From positions 1,860,001-1,924,000 of the forward strand of contig NC_063022.1 in the NCBI RefSeq assembly GCF_020509005.1: a DNA stretch of 64,000 nt, given 5' to 3'. This stretch comes from Fulvia fulva (taxonomy: Eukaryota > Ascomycota > Dothideomycetes > Mycosphaerellales > Mycosphaerellaceae). Shown in pieces: positions 20,884 to 32,056 of the stretch. The translations under genes and the position numbers were made by a program. How positions within the stretch are numbered: position 1 is the stretch's first letter; each line of letters begins with the position of its first letter. Below the pieces are notes generated by a model that was given only the letters and a program-made list of their open reading frames with translations, was not told the origin of the DNA and ran no database searches.

Positions 20884-22525
20884 ATGACTGCTCATCGACG
20901 AACGCCTTCGAAGACAGATCCGAACGGCACACAACCGCTGCATCGTGCTAAAGAGGCGGAAGATGTACTGTACGCCACGAGACGCCACGATTTCGACATT
21001 GCTGACTGCATGCTAGCTCCTGACTGCTGTCCAACAACTGGTAACTTCGTTCATCCAAGCTGCAGACGACGATGCTTCATCCAAGTTCCAAGGTCTCAGT
21101 CTTGATCAACCCGTAGGAGGACCTAGGTCTGTCCTACTCGATCAACATTCGCCCAAGGAGCTACGCAAACTGGTTGGCTTTGCCCTACCAGAAGAAGGCC
21201 TGGGCAAAGATGGCCTCATCGAGATGGCAAAGAAGACTCTGCAGTACAGTGTCAACATCTGGGACCAAGGCTTTCTAGACAAGCTGTATGCTGCCACGAC
21301 GCCTGTTGGACTTGCCGCCGACATGTTGCTCAGCTCGCTGAACACGAACGTCCACGTCTACCAGGTCTCGCCAGCCTTGACGATTATCGAGAAGCAGACT
21401 GGACGTGCTCTCGCTTCGATGTTCGGGTTGGACGGGCCTAATGCTGGAGGTGTCACGCAGCCCGGCGGAAGCGCTGCTAATCAGTCTTCGATGGTCATTG
21501 CAAGGAACAATCTATACCCCGAGACCAAGGCGGAAGGTAATGGGACACGGCGCTTTGTACTCTTTACATCTGCACATGGACACTATAGCGTTGAGAAGGC
21601 AGCACAGATGTTTGGCTTTGGCTCCAACGCAGTACGAGCCGTCGACATCGACGAAAGAGGCTGCATGCGACCTGATGCTCTCGATGCGGCAATCCAGAAG
21701 GCGAAGGACGACGGCGGAACGCCTTTCTACGTCAACGCGACGGCAGGCACAACCGTTCTCGGCTCCTTCGACCCGATAGACGCCATCTCATCGGTGGCAA
21801 GAAAGCACAAACTCTGGCTCCACGTCGACGGATCTTGGGGCGGCTCAATCGTCTTCAGCCCTCAGCAACGACACAAACTCAAAGGCATCGAGAAAGCCGA
21901 TTCCGTCTCCATTTGTCCACACAAGATGATCAACGTCCCACTAACCTGCTCCTTCCTCATCGGCAAAGACCTCCGCCAATTCCACAAAGGCATGACCCTT
22001 CCAGCCGGCTACCTCTTCCACACCAGCGAAGACACCGAGAAGGACATCCCCAACGGCGGCGACATCGAAGACCTCTCCGGCGCTGAAGAGCAAGCTCACG
22101 AGTACTGGGACCTCGCAGATCTAACCCCACAATGCGGCCGCCGTGGCGACGCTCTCAAACTCGCTTTGAGCTGGGTCTACTACGGCACTTCCGGCTTCGC
22201 GGCATATATCGACCACGCCTTTGATGTCGCCGCGCACATGGCGAGTCTCATCGCCTCCAAGTCGAATTTCACGCTCGTGTCGGAGAATCCACCGCCTTGT
22301 TTGCAGATTTGCTTTTACTACAATAGGCAAGCTGAGGCGGAGAGGAATAGCAAGGCTACTGAGGAGATTACGAAGATTTTGATTCCGAGGGGGTTCATGA
22401 CGGATTATGCGCCTGGAGAGCATGGGAAGTTCTTTAGGGTTGTGGTTAATGGGCAGACGAGGAAAGAGACTGTTGAGGGGTTGGTGAATGCTATTGAGGA
22501 GATTGGGAGGCATCATAAGCTGTGA
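20884..22525 (+). CDS. Group II PLP-dependent decarboxylase (glutamate decarboxylase-like)
   Basis: Two exons: 20884-20964 and 21017-22525, with a 52-nt intron (GTACTG...TGCTAG), giving 529 residues. The family removes the alpha-carboxyl group of acidic amino acids using pyridoxal phosphate. Visible motifs are LNTNVHVYQVSPALTIIEK, GGSAANQSSMVIARN (cofactor phosphate binding), YVNATAGTTVLGSFDPID, LHVDGSWGGSIVFS (the Asp that pairs with the PLP ring nitrogen) and CPHKMINVPLTCSF with the Schiff-base lysine at about 330. A 25-residue acidic insertion (SEDTEKDIPNGGDIEDLSGA) precedes the WDLADLTPQCGRRGDALKLA block. The animal counterparts include glutamate and cysteine sulfinate decarboxylases; the substrate here cannot be fixed from sequence by eye. 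Confidence 0.88.
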
Positions 22526-23198
22526 TGAGCGGGTGCAGTTTGTCAAGGCAGGCTTTCAGCGTAGAGCACACCGATAGATACGCCCACCTGGGTGTATAAA
22601 TTGATTGATGAGCAATGGCATGGATGTCGAAAATGTGAGCAGATGGAAGTGGTCGATGTTGATGTCGATGTCGATGGAAGGATCCTTGGATGAGGTGTCC
22701 AGTCTCTGTCGGTATCGGATCGAACCTTTCGGCTCTTCGAAACATGCTGTCGGCTTCGGGAAGTCAGCAAGGATGTCCCGAACTCCACGACTCCGTTTCA
22801 TCTCACGCATGAACCTGAACCCTGACAACTCAGCTTCATCCCACCTCCCACTCGTGTACGGCTCGTATAACATGGCAGAATGTGCTGCTGATCAACGTGC
22901 AATACTCGTCCACGTTGTGCAGCTCACCTAGTCATCAGGCCAGCAATGACTGATGAACAGTCGCAATGGCCTCCTCGCAGCCCTTGTAGGCAGGCGGGCC
23001 CGATCGATCTTGCTCACACGTACGAGCCGGATCATCCATGACTTATCGTGCTAAACTGGTCAGGCCCTAATGAAACCTGACGATAGACTTTAGGCCCGAG
23101 CGGAGAAGGGGACTACATCGCCTCCGGTAAGTCAACCTCCTCCTCCCTATCTCGAGCCTGAAAGACCGTGAAGATCGTGAAGCATATCAATCAAGAAG
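22526..23198. other. Intergenic
   Basis: About 670 bp between the decarboxylase and the esterase gene. Repeated GATGTTGATGTCGATGTCGA-like sequence occurs at 22655-22680; otherwise nothing recognisable. Confidence 0.5.
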
Positions 23199-25105
23199 AT
23201 GATCTCAGAAAGAGCGTTCCTCTATCTCTCCTTCCTAGCCGCAGCCGGACGAGCGGCAGCGTACTGTAACCCGCAAGACGTCAGAGCAGGTCTACCCGAA
23301 ATCGTTGGCGTCGAGTATGGCGAGATCAAAGCGAGAGGTATTGAGAACTGGAAGGCTTGGGAGCAGACCATGACTATGCCGGCTCTTCCGGCCGAGCAGA
23401 AGCCTTTGAACTTCTGCGAGGTTATGATTGCGTACACGCATCCAGGTGAGATCAAATCCGCACATCAAGGGAGGTACAGCATTTTCTGATCTAGCTAGGC
23501 TTGAACGATACAATCAACATCTCTGTCTGGATGCCGATGAAGAAGGAAGACTGGAACGGACGATTCCTTGGTCAAGGTGGTGGCGGATGGGTATGGAAGC
23601 ATTTCCTGATGTCTTTCAGCCACGAACCAGTACTGACACTACACAGGCTGCTGGACTATACGGCGACCAGGCCGCCGCCGTGTCCCTAGGCTACGCAGGA
23701 GCACACACAGACGCCGGCCACTCGATCGTCGGCCCACCCCAGGAAACCATGATCAGCTCAACAAGCTGGGGTCTCGTCAGCCCCGGCAACGTCAACCTCC
23801 ACGCCTTACAGAACTTCGCATACCGCTCCCTGGATGAACTCGCCACCATCGCAAAGAAGGTCATCCACACTTACTACGATAAGGAAGTTGACTACTCCTA
23901 CTGGCAAGGTTGCAGCACTGGTGGCCGCCAGGGTCTCGCCCTCGCACAGCGTTACCCGAAACAGTTCAACGGCATCCTTGCTGCTGCTCCGGCTATCAAT
24001 TGGGTAACGTTCCTGGTGATTGAGATTTATGCTCATGTCAAGATGAACGAGCTTGACTATCGACCGGCGCCCTGCGAGTTGAATGCCATCACAGAGGCTG
24101 CTATCGCGGAGTGCGATGAGATTGATGGTGTTAAGGACGGTGTCATCTCGGCTGCTGACAAGTGTCACTTTGATGCGCTTTCTGTCGTTGGTCAGAAATT
24201 CACTTGTGGCGAGAAAGGCTCGAGGAAGATCACCAGGGAGGCTGCGATTATTGCTAATGCCGTGTGGAATGGTCCGATCGAAGATGGCGAGAGAGTCTGG
24301 CATGGTGAGGACAGTTCACATCCGCATCTACACCCTTACTAATCCCGTCTCAGGCCTTTCTCGAGACGCAGCGCTCCCAGGGCTCGAGCCTCTCTTCGGC
24401 GGCCTTGCGTCAACTGAATGTGATTCCAAGGACAAGAACTGCAAGAGCAAGCACTTTGCGATGAGTGCCGACTGGATCAAGACCTGGCTCATGAAGGATG
24501 CTGACTTTGATCTCAACTCCATCGATGAGGAGATGTTTTACGACCTGTTGCGACGCTCTTACATGGACTACGACTCGTTGATGGACTGTGCGAATGCTGA
24601 TTTGAATCAGTTCAAGGAAGCTGGTGGAAAGGCTATTATGTGGCATGGGTAAGTCAATCACAAAATGGCGCTCTTGCCCCTATACTGACAACGACACCAC
24701 AGCCTCGCCGACCAACTCATCTTCCCCAATGGCAGCTTAGACTACTACGAACGCGTCTCAAGCATGGTCCCCGACACCAGCGACTTCTTCCGCTACTTCC
24801 CCGCCCCTGGCGTAGCCCACTGCTTCGGCGGAAGTGGTGCCTTCCCACTCACTGCCATCAACTCGCTCGTGGACTGGGTCGAGAAGGGTAAAGCTCCAGA
24901 ACATCTTGATGGCCAGGTCTTGCCGGCGCCAGGTACTGAGTCGACTGGTGCACCTGCTACCAAGCCGATCTGTGCTTGGCCGAAGAAGGCTTCTTTCATA
25001 GGTCAGGACCCGAACAAAGCTGCGAGCTATGAGTGTTCGACCCACTATGCGTTCAGGTTGAAGCCGGGGCAGACGCTGGAGGATGTTATGAGGGATGAGC
25101 TTTGA
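23199..25105 (+). CDS. Tannase/feruloyl esterase family secreted hydrolase
   Basis: Five exons keep frame throughout: 23199-23445, 23499-23590, 23647-24304, 24354-24648 and 24703-25105, giving 564 residues with introns of 49-56 nt. The N-terminus MISERAFLYLSFLAAAGRAA is a signal peptide. The family cleaves ester bonds of gallate or ferulate/caffeate esters of plant material outside the cell. The catalytic serine lies in GCSTGGRQG (about Ser203), the acid in WHGLADQLIFP, and the histidine in PGVAHCFGGSG. The Cys next to the Ser and the Cys next to the His form the CS-D-HC arrangement typical of the family. A calcium loop is visible as DEIDGVKDGVIS. Tannase and feruloyl esterase B cannot be separated by eye; the second is more common among fungal members of this length. 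Confidence 0.9.
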
Positions 25106-26181
25106 GGGGTGGGAATGCTGGGTGGTCGGAAGTGAGCGGTGATGTTGACAAGATAGCGTGATGACATAGATTGCAACTCTTTGCGGAGTTCTTCTCTCGG
25201 CGATATGCTTCAGAAGAGAGCCGACTTGCCACGCCGTCTGATGTACCACACCAGTCGCCTTAGCCTCTTTTCGACTTCAACAGTCCAAACCATGGGTTCC
25301 CTCCACCGCATCAATTCGACTCCACCGCACCAGGCCCAGGCAGCTCCACATTGACGAGAGAATCTTCCATGATTTTCGCGCCCTCGCTTATCGCACCAGC
25401 ATCAGCCGTATGTAACGGCCAAGTGCAGTGCCCAATGCCATTTCTAGTCGGCAGTACAGATCCTAGGATCTGTTCGTGTATGATAGAACTGTGATGGAAC
25501 AGACAAGAGAGGGCAGTAGTGTCGATGTTGAGCCAAACGCATGAGTCGTTGGCACGTTGAGATGGACGTCACTGTATGCCCAGCGTCGACTGCAAAACAA
25601 GAGAGACTTGGCGGCATTCCGTTTCTGGCGGCCCATCATTGGCCATGCATCGACAAGAACCCACCCTGCAATCCTTGTTATCCTGGGCGCGAGGTTCCGC
25701 CAAGTGGCCGACACGCACCCGTTGACCGACAAGACGCTCCGTCTCAACCCGCGCCTTCTCCGGCTGGAGTCATCTAAACACCGGACGCATCCCACGATCC
25801 ACCCCCAAGAGCTCCGTGCTCCACCCATCTGGCAGACACGACCCTATGTATGGCCGAAATCACTGTGCGACACCGCGCCGGCTGTGCAAACGCTGCAAAC
25901 ACATTTGCAACCGAGATGCCCATCCATACAATTGCTCGGAAGGACGTCCTCGGCGGCTCCACGCAAAGGAATGCTCGCATTACGGACTGTGGAGCGCACA
26001 GCGTAGGCACAGCACGTGTCCGCATGTATGATGTTGTCCTCAGCTTGTACTCGAGGATGTGGACCACGAGGCAGAGCCCGATGGTAGGTACTTATATTTC
26101 CAGTCTAGCACGTGGTCCGGTCTTCGACCTCTCCGCATTCGCAGCTCTCTCAATCTTTGCTTTCGGACGACAACAGGCAGC
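25106..26181. other. Intergenic, 1.08 kb
   Basis: Between the esterase and the transporter, both on the plus strand. No convincing gene, repeat or RNA was seen; the short frames across it lack recognisable domains. Confidence 0.45.
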
Positions 26182-28081
26182 ATGCATACTGCCACAGTCG
26201 GACAGGATGGTGTCCCCACCTATTGGGGAACCAGTGGAAGAGGGCTGCAGATGATGATCACTGCAGTCGCGACGACTGACTTCTTGCTGTTCGGTTACGA
26301 TCAGGGTGTCATGTCTGGTATCATCTCTGCGGAAGCGTTCACCCACGACTTTCCTGAAGTCGAGGGCAACAGTATGTGTAGAGCAGCAAAAGAGCCTGAA
26401 CGTGATATTGACGATACGATTCAGGCACCTACGAGGGTTTCGTTACTGCTATCTACGCTGTCGGCTGCTTCCTTGGCGCCTGCTTCATCCTGTCCTTTGG
26501 CGATCATCTCGGACGACGAAAGTCAATCTTCCTTGGCGCGACAATTATGATCATCGGTGTCATCATCCAAATCTCTACTGTCCCAGTTGGCAGCGGCGCT
26601 ACAGCACAGTTCATCATAGGGAGATGCATCACTGGAGTGGGCAACGGCATCAACACATCAACTGTACCTACCTATCAAGCAGAGTGCAGCAAATCGCACA
26701 ATCGTGGCAAGCTCATCTGCATTGAGGGAGGTAACGTTGCTATTGGAACGTTGATCGCGTACTGGTAAGGACAAAGACAACGTTGGAGCTCGGACTACTT
26801 CGCTGACATATTCATCAGGATCGACTATGGCTGTATCTACGGACCTCACGCCTTCGTCTGGCGCTTCCCGATCGCGTTCCAATGCGTGTTCGCCATCATC
26901 GTGCTTGTGTTGATGCTGCGACTGTAAGTCAAAGTCTCATAACATGATGATACACTACTAACTCCATCCAGACCAGAGAGCCCCCGTTGGCTCCTTACCA
27001 AAGACCGCCACGAAGATGCCCAAGTCGTGCTCGCCAGCTTGGCCGGAAAGCCAACACAAGACGCAGAGGTCCAACTCCAGCTAAACGTCATCGTCGACTC
27101 GATTAGAGCCTCCGGCCACAAGGGCGGTGTCACTCCAGTATCAGCACTCGTCACTGGCGGCAAGACCCAGCACTTGCGCCGCATGTTGTTGGGAGCTTCT
27201 TCACAGATGATGCAACAGCTCGGCGGTTGCAACGCTGTCATCTACTACTTTCCTATTCTCTTCCAGGTAAATCATATCATATGTGCCGAGCGCGCGTATA
27301 TGTGCTGACAATATTACAGTCCTCCATCGGTGTAACTCACAACATGGCCCTCCTGCTCGGCGGCATCAACATGGTCGTCTACTCCATCTTCGCCACAACC
27401 TCCTGGTTCCTCGTCGAGCGCGTAGGTCGCCGCAAGCTTTACCTCTACGGCACAGTCGGACAATGCTTGTCCATGGTCCTCACCTTCGGCGCTCTCATTC
27501 CTGGCACTGAGTCCGCAGCTAAGGGTGCCGCTGTTGGTCTCTTCACGTACATCGGTTTCTTCGGCGCTACGTGGCTTCCGCTGCCATGGTTGTACCCCGC
27601 TGAGATCAACCCACTCAAGACGAGAGCCAAGGCGAACGCATTCTCGACTGTGAACAACTGGCTATGGAACTTCGTATGTCTACTTCAAACCCGAATCACT
27701 GCATGTCTTGCTAATCTGCCGTAACAGTTCATCGTCATGATCACCCCAGTCCTCATCGACAGCATCGGCTGGGGCACATACCTCTTCTTCGCCGTCCTGA
27801 ACGCAATCTTCTTCCCAATCATCTACTTCCTCTACCCGGAAACCGCGCAGAGAAGCTTGGAAGAAATCGACCTGATCTTCGCGAAGGGATACACTGAGAA
27901 GATGTCTTATGTTCGCGCCGCAAAAGAATTGCCACGTCTTACGGAACAGGAGATCGACGCCCGTGCCCGCGAATATGGATTCGGATCGAGTGATGATGAA
28001 GAGGTGGATGGTGCGATTAAGGAGGGACAGTTCAGGAGCAATGAGAAGGAACATGATTCGGAGGAGGAGATTAGGGAGTAA
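26182..28081 (+). CDS. MFS sugar transporter
   Basis: Six exons keep frame: 26182-26371, 26425-26764, 26819-26923, 26972-27266, 27320-27673 and 27728-28081, giving 545 residues. It is a 12-helix major facilitator of the sugar porter type, acting as a plasma-membrane proton symporter or facilitator by family. Visible signatures are LLFGYDQGVMSGII in helix 1, GDHLGRRKSIFLGA in loop 2-3, IGRCITGVGNGINTSTVPTY, PESPRWLLTKDR after helix 6, QQLGGCNAVIYYFP in helix 7, VERVGRRKLYLYG in loop 8-9 and FLYPETAQRSLEEID after helix 12. The C-terminal tail is acidic (SSDDEEVDG). The substrate is not fixed by sequence; hexoses, lactose/cellobiose or quinate are all possible in this family. Confidence 0.9.
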
Positions 28082-28769
28082 GGAGAGATTTGGAGAGGGG
28101 GGGGGAGGAAGAGGAGGATGTTCAATGTGGTTACGGCCTTCTGTTGTCACGATTGATTTGAGAGAAGCTGATCCTCCGATCGATAGATTTTGTTAGAGCA
28201 TAGATGACGATGATACCCAATGCATGTCAGTATGCATATCTTATAGAGAAAAGGGAATTGATAGAAGAATAGAACGATAGACTCCATTTTCAACAACTTC
28301 CAACTTTAATCGCAACTTCCGAAAGCTGAAGTCGATGGATGGGTCAAGCAGGGTTGTGGATCGGGCTTTGCTTCGCATCCGTGCCACCCACATGCATTGC
28401 GACCTCATTGTTTCGGAGAGCAATGAAGCGGTACGTGAACGGCACTTTTCGTTGAGGTGTGCCAAATTTCGGGGTTGGTTCGCTGCTGGGCATCTGCTTT
28501 TTGCGGGGGAATGAGTCGGTGTTGCTTGCTGTTGATGTTCTCGGGGGTGAGAGGGTTGCTGTTGTCCCCAAACCTTGTACTCAGGCTCTGCGAGCGACGT
28601 AGAGCTGATATGAACGATTATGGGAGCGCAATACAGAACATGCGAAGCAACATTTTCGAGGACGTCTAGATTCGTCTTGTCTCGCTGCATAGTTCTACTG
28701 CTACCCTTCCAAGAGTGCTTCCATCCTCCTCCTCCCAAACCTAGCCTGCATCCACGGCTGTTCGGCCAG
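28082..28769. other. Intergenic, between convergent genes
   Basis: Follows the transporter stop. Contains a G9 run at about 28097-28105. A minus-strand open frame of 184 codons spans part of it, but lacks any recognisable domain or good start. Confidence 0.4.
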
Positions 28770-29577
28770 TCACCTTTTCCTACCCATCTTCTCATCTACA
28801 CTTGCAGTTGCTGGGAACTCAGCTCGAAGTTTCTTCTCCTTCTCGAAGAAAGCCACCCGCTTCTTCAGATCCTTCTCCGCAAAATACAGCTCCCTCTTCG
28901 CCCTCGTCTCCTTCACAGTCGCTAGCTCAGCTGCGCTTTGGTCCCGTTCGACGATCTGGTCGATGGACTCGTCTTCTGCTCGAACTTTGAGATCATATGC
29001 AACAGTATCAAATGCTTCTTGTGCTTCCTCCGATGCGGCATCGGCGGAGCGACGGAGCCCTGAGGCGAAGGAAGCTAGCGAGAGAGGATGCGGTTCTGAC
29101 GTTGCAGCGAGGGTAGCAGCTTCATTCGCTTCTCTGCTCAGCCTTTTGGCGTGTTTAGATGATGCTTCCGCTCTCGCATATTCTCTGTTGAGGAAAGCAT
29201 CAACGTCTTCTTCCTCGATGACTTTCCGCAGCTGCAGCGATCGGTTCGATACAGCGATAGCGGCTGTGGCTTCTTCCGTGGCTTCTTGTGCGTTCCGCTT
29301 CCAGGTCGTTGCGGCTTCTATGAATTCGTCCGTGGTTCTTTGGGCTTTGAGCATGAACTTGTCGACGTCTGCATCGGTACGTCTGATGAAGGTGCGGAAT
29401 GTCTTTCTGAAAGCTGCAGCGGCTGGGGAGTGGTTTGATATGTCTGTGTCGGTGTCAGGGTACAGTTTGGAGTTTGGGCGAGTCTGAGGAGTGTGGTCCA
29501 CCTTGATCATGCATATCCTTGAGTGGTGCTGCTGATACTACTGCCAGCAGCAGAAGTGAGCTGGTAAGGTACTTCAT
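28770..29577 (-). CDS. Secreted Ala/Glu-rich helical protein, unknown
   Basis: The minus-strand ATG at 29577 opens a clear signal peptide (MKYLTSSLLLLAVVSAAPLK). The long downstream frame, about 240 codons to 28770, is one base out of register with it. A very short intron (37-40 nt, GTAGTATC...GATCAAG) would join MKYLTSSLLLLA to VDHTPQTRPNSKLYPD in frame; a one-base indel would do the same. The mature part is rich in Ala, Glu, Arg and Lys and looks almost wholly helical or coiled-coil (TTDEFIEAATTWKRNAQEAT, AEASSKHAKRLSREANEAA, LYFAEKDLKKRVAFFEKEKK). No family is recognised. The start and first junction are uncertain; the main frame is convincing. Confidence 0.6.
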
Positions 29578-31440
29578 GGTTCTGTGTACGAGAAGGTAAT
29601 GGAAGGCGTCCTGCGTCTTCAAAGTCTGGTCCTGCAGATATTGCTGTCCGAAAGATCTCGTAGAATGGATGGCATACTGAGGTGGAGTACGATTATTCTA
29701 ATCATCTGTGCTGCCAGTGGGGTAGAGTCTTCATACCCCATGGGTGGTAGCAAGTTGCATATTTACCCACGCGTGCTAAGTAAGTTCTGTAGATCATGGT
29801 CGTTCGTCGCCAAGATCAGCACAAGGTAGCGAAGATGGTTGAAGGCAAACGCAGCAGAGTTTCACAAGGCTCTCGTGAACGTGCAGCGTCGTGGTGCTAC
29901 CTTCCAGGTCCTGCTTAGCTGGATGATGTTGTTTAAGTAGACTGGCGAGCTCAGTAGTAGTTTGGTATCCAACAGACATCACGCCGGTGTGACTGTGCTA
30001 TAGGACGCCTGGAGCTGCCGGAAAGCAGAATGATTGTCCTGGACGATTGCGGTATTGGGAAAGAGCCTTCTGTGTGCTATCGTCGCTTCGTGGCTGGGAA
30101 AAGTCGCCGTGCCAATAAAGAACCAATCTGTGTCGGCACACAGGCCTCGCGCATAAGCCGGTCAGGAACCAAGTGGATTGTAACTCTGCAAGTCCGACGT
30201 GTTCCTGGAAAGCAACCGCCGATCTTGTTGGGCGGAGCATGTGTTGATCGGCATGTGTGGGAATTTGAAGCGAGGTCAGAACGTGGTTCTTGAAACTGTA
30301 GACATTGGCTTTCACCCTGATGCTCTCTATTTTGCTTCCCCAATTGCTGCATTCAAGTGTCTTTATGATCGACTGGGCGTCTCTTTGACGAGAGTGTTGC
30401 TCGTATTTGGGGAGACGTGTCGATATGAGCTCGTCGGCAACTATTGACGAGCCTCGGTATGTTGGCGGTCCCACTAGCGAAATCGATGTGTGGTCTGGTT
30501 TGAGTTTCGACGAACGTCGTTCAAGCGGTGTCGATCTCTAGCAGTTGTGTCGTCAGTCGGTACACTTGCCGGCTAAATGTCGATGAGTCTTTGATGGGAG
30601 TTTGATGAATAAGAAGGGAATCAGAAGTGCTCCACCATTTCTTCACATTCTCCGCTTCTTCGGGGATTGCTCAAGTGCTGTAAATCATTCCTTCTGGTTG
30701 CTTAAAAGACCAACTGACCGAGGCTTGACAAAGAATGCCTCCACTGGATTTGGTTCGTGGACTCAAGATGCGGTGCCAACATTCATTCCGGTCCTTCCCG
30801 CGCGACTTCATAGGGGGCGCCATCTGCGGTGTACACAGACCCGGGGTCGAAGAGGTGAACCGATGGGTGCCGCATTGAGAAGTTGAACAGACCACTGCCG
30901 CGAGCTCGACTGTCTCGCGCAGTGGCTGATTTGCATAACCAAGCACCGGATCGGGTGCCTTCCTGCTACTGCTTAGCTAGTGGTATGCAGTCATGCACTT
31001 GCCAGGCTGATTACAGCATATCGCAAGTCTTCTGCCCTGCCTCTCTTGCGATTCCTCTACCTTCATCGCGCTGCTGCCCAGATTGGTCATTGCAAGAAAT
31101 CTGTGTCCACATGCAATATATGTCGTCGCTACTTTTGTGCGGTCTGGTGCAGCGAAAAGTGACTCGTGGTCTCACCTGTTGAAGATCTCGAGTGGGCATC
31201 AAGCGCTCCGGCAGTGCGATGCTGTCGTTCCCCATGACTCGAACATTGGCCAACCCAATAGGCCGCTCCAGCGAAGAATGGATCACAACCTGAGCAGTTG
31301 ACCATTCCGAACAATTTGTCCAAATCTCATGCCAGGCTTCCACGAGGACAGGTGACCGCAGCAGTACGATTTCCGCGCATCTTCGCCATGCCACCACCAA
31401 GACAGTCTTCTTCCTCAATTCATTTGTTCATCCCCTCCAA
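29578..31440. other. Intergenic, 1.86 kb
   Basis: No gene I can support. Several frames of 80-160 codons occur but lack domains and coding character. A short Cys-rich frame near 31090-31162 (CNICRRYFCAVWC) is noted but not called. Confidence 0.4.
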
Positions 31441-31825
31441 TCACTTCAGCCTCACCATATTCGTCAGCCTCCTCTTCAAGTTCCCAAACCATGTCCGGTG
31501 CGGTAGCTCCTCCAGCTCCTGCTTCAGCGCGGTATAATGCTCGGGATTGCTGTCCGGCTTCAGTAATCGTTGCTGCAGGCGGAACTGCTTGGTGAATGCA
31601 TTGTCGAGGAGCAAGTATGCGGCGTTGACCTCCTTCTCCTCATCGCGGCAGGGTGCTGGTGGGGTTTGGACACGTGGTTGAAAGATCTTGGTGAAGGACT
31701 TCTCGGGGCGGAGGACGTCTTGTGGCCAGCGCGTGAGGAGGCGCGCGTAGTGGGCGGCGATGGTCTGAGAGGTGGTTAGTGGTAAGGGGGAGATCAAGGG
31801 CGTAGATATGTACCTGGCGAGACAT
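31441..31825 (-). CDS. CBP6/UQCC2-like mitochondrial complex III assembly factor
   Basis: Exon 1 is only 12 nt (31814-31825, MSRQ). A 49-nt intron (GTACAT...TCTCAG) leads to exon 2 (31441-31764), giving 111 residues. The sequence TIAAHYARLLTRWPQDVLRP followed by NAAYLLLDNAFTKQFRLQQR and ending LPHRTWFGNLKRRLTNMVRL matches the small UQCC2/CBP6 family. In yeast the CBP6 protein helps translation and stabilisation of cytochrome b during complex III assembly on the mitochondrial matrix side. Without splicing the frame would extend upstream to a longer, basic N-terminus; the spliced form agrees better with the family. It is divergent from mitochondrial IF2, with 231 bp between the starts. Confidence 0.7.
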
Positions 31826-32056
31826 GATGTACGATAGTTGCGAAGGAGTGTAGGTGTAACGAAGAGCAGATGTCTGTACATGGATGTTCAATGGCATCGT
31901 CATGGATGGTGGATGGACAACTTTTGGGCTCGGTCTCGCATCAGGCACACATGCAGGCTGCAGCACATCTCCCGGCATCTCATCTCCATCGGGAAAGCAG
32001 TCGTGAATTCTGGTCCATCATCTACTCGTCCATCCTACCTGTGCAGCTGTAATCTA
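31826..32056. promoter_or_regulatory. Shared divergent promoter of two mitochondrial-protein genes
   Basis: Only 231 bp separate the start codons of the CBP6/UQCC2-like gene (minus) and the mitochondrial IF2 gene (plus). I infer a bidirectional promoter. No specific binding site is claimed. Confidence 0.45.

Noticed and set aside
28963..29487. Plus-strand open frame of 174 codons at the helical protein locus
   Set aside because: Antisense shadow of the Ala/Glu-rich coding frame; Ser/Ala/Val-rich and featureless.
30980..31162. Short Cys-rich frame (CNICRRYFCAVWC) resembling a zinc-finger remnant
   Set aside because: Only 60 codons, weak start, no flanking coding sequence and incomplete metal-ligand spacing.
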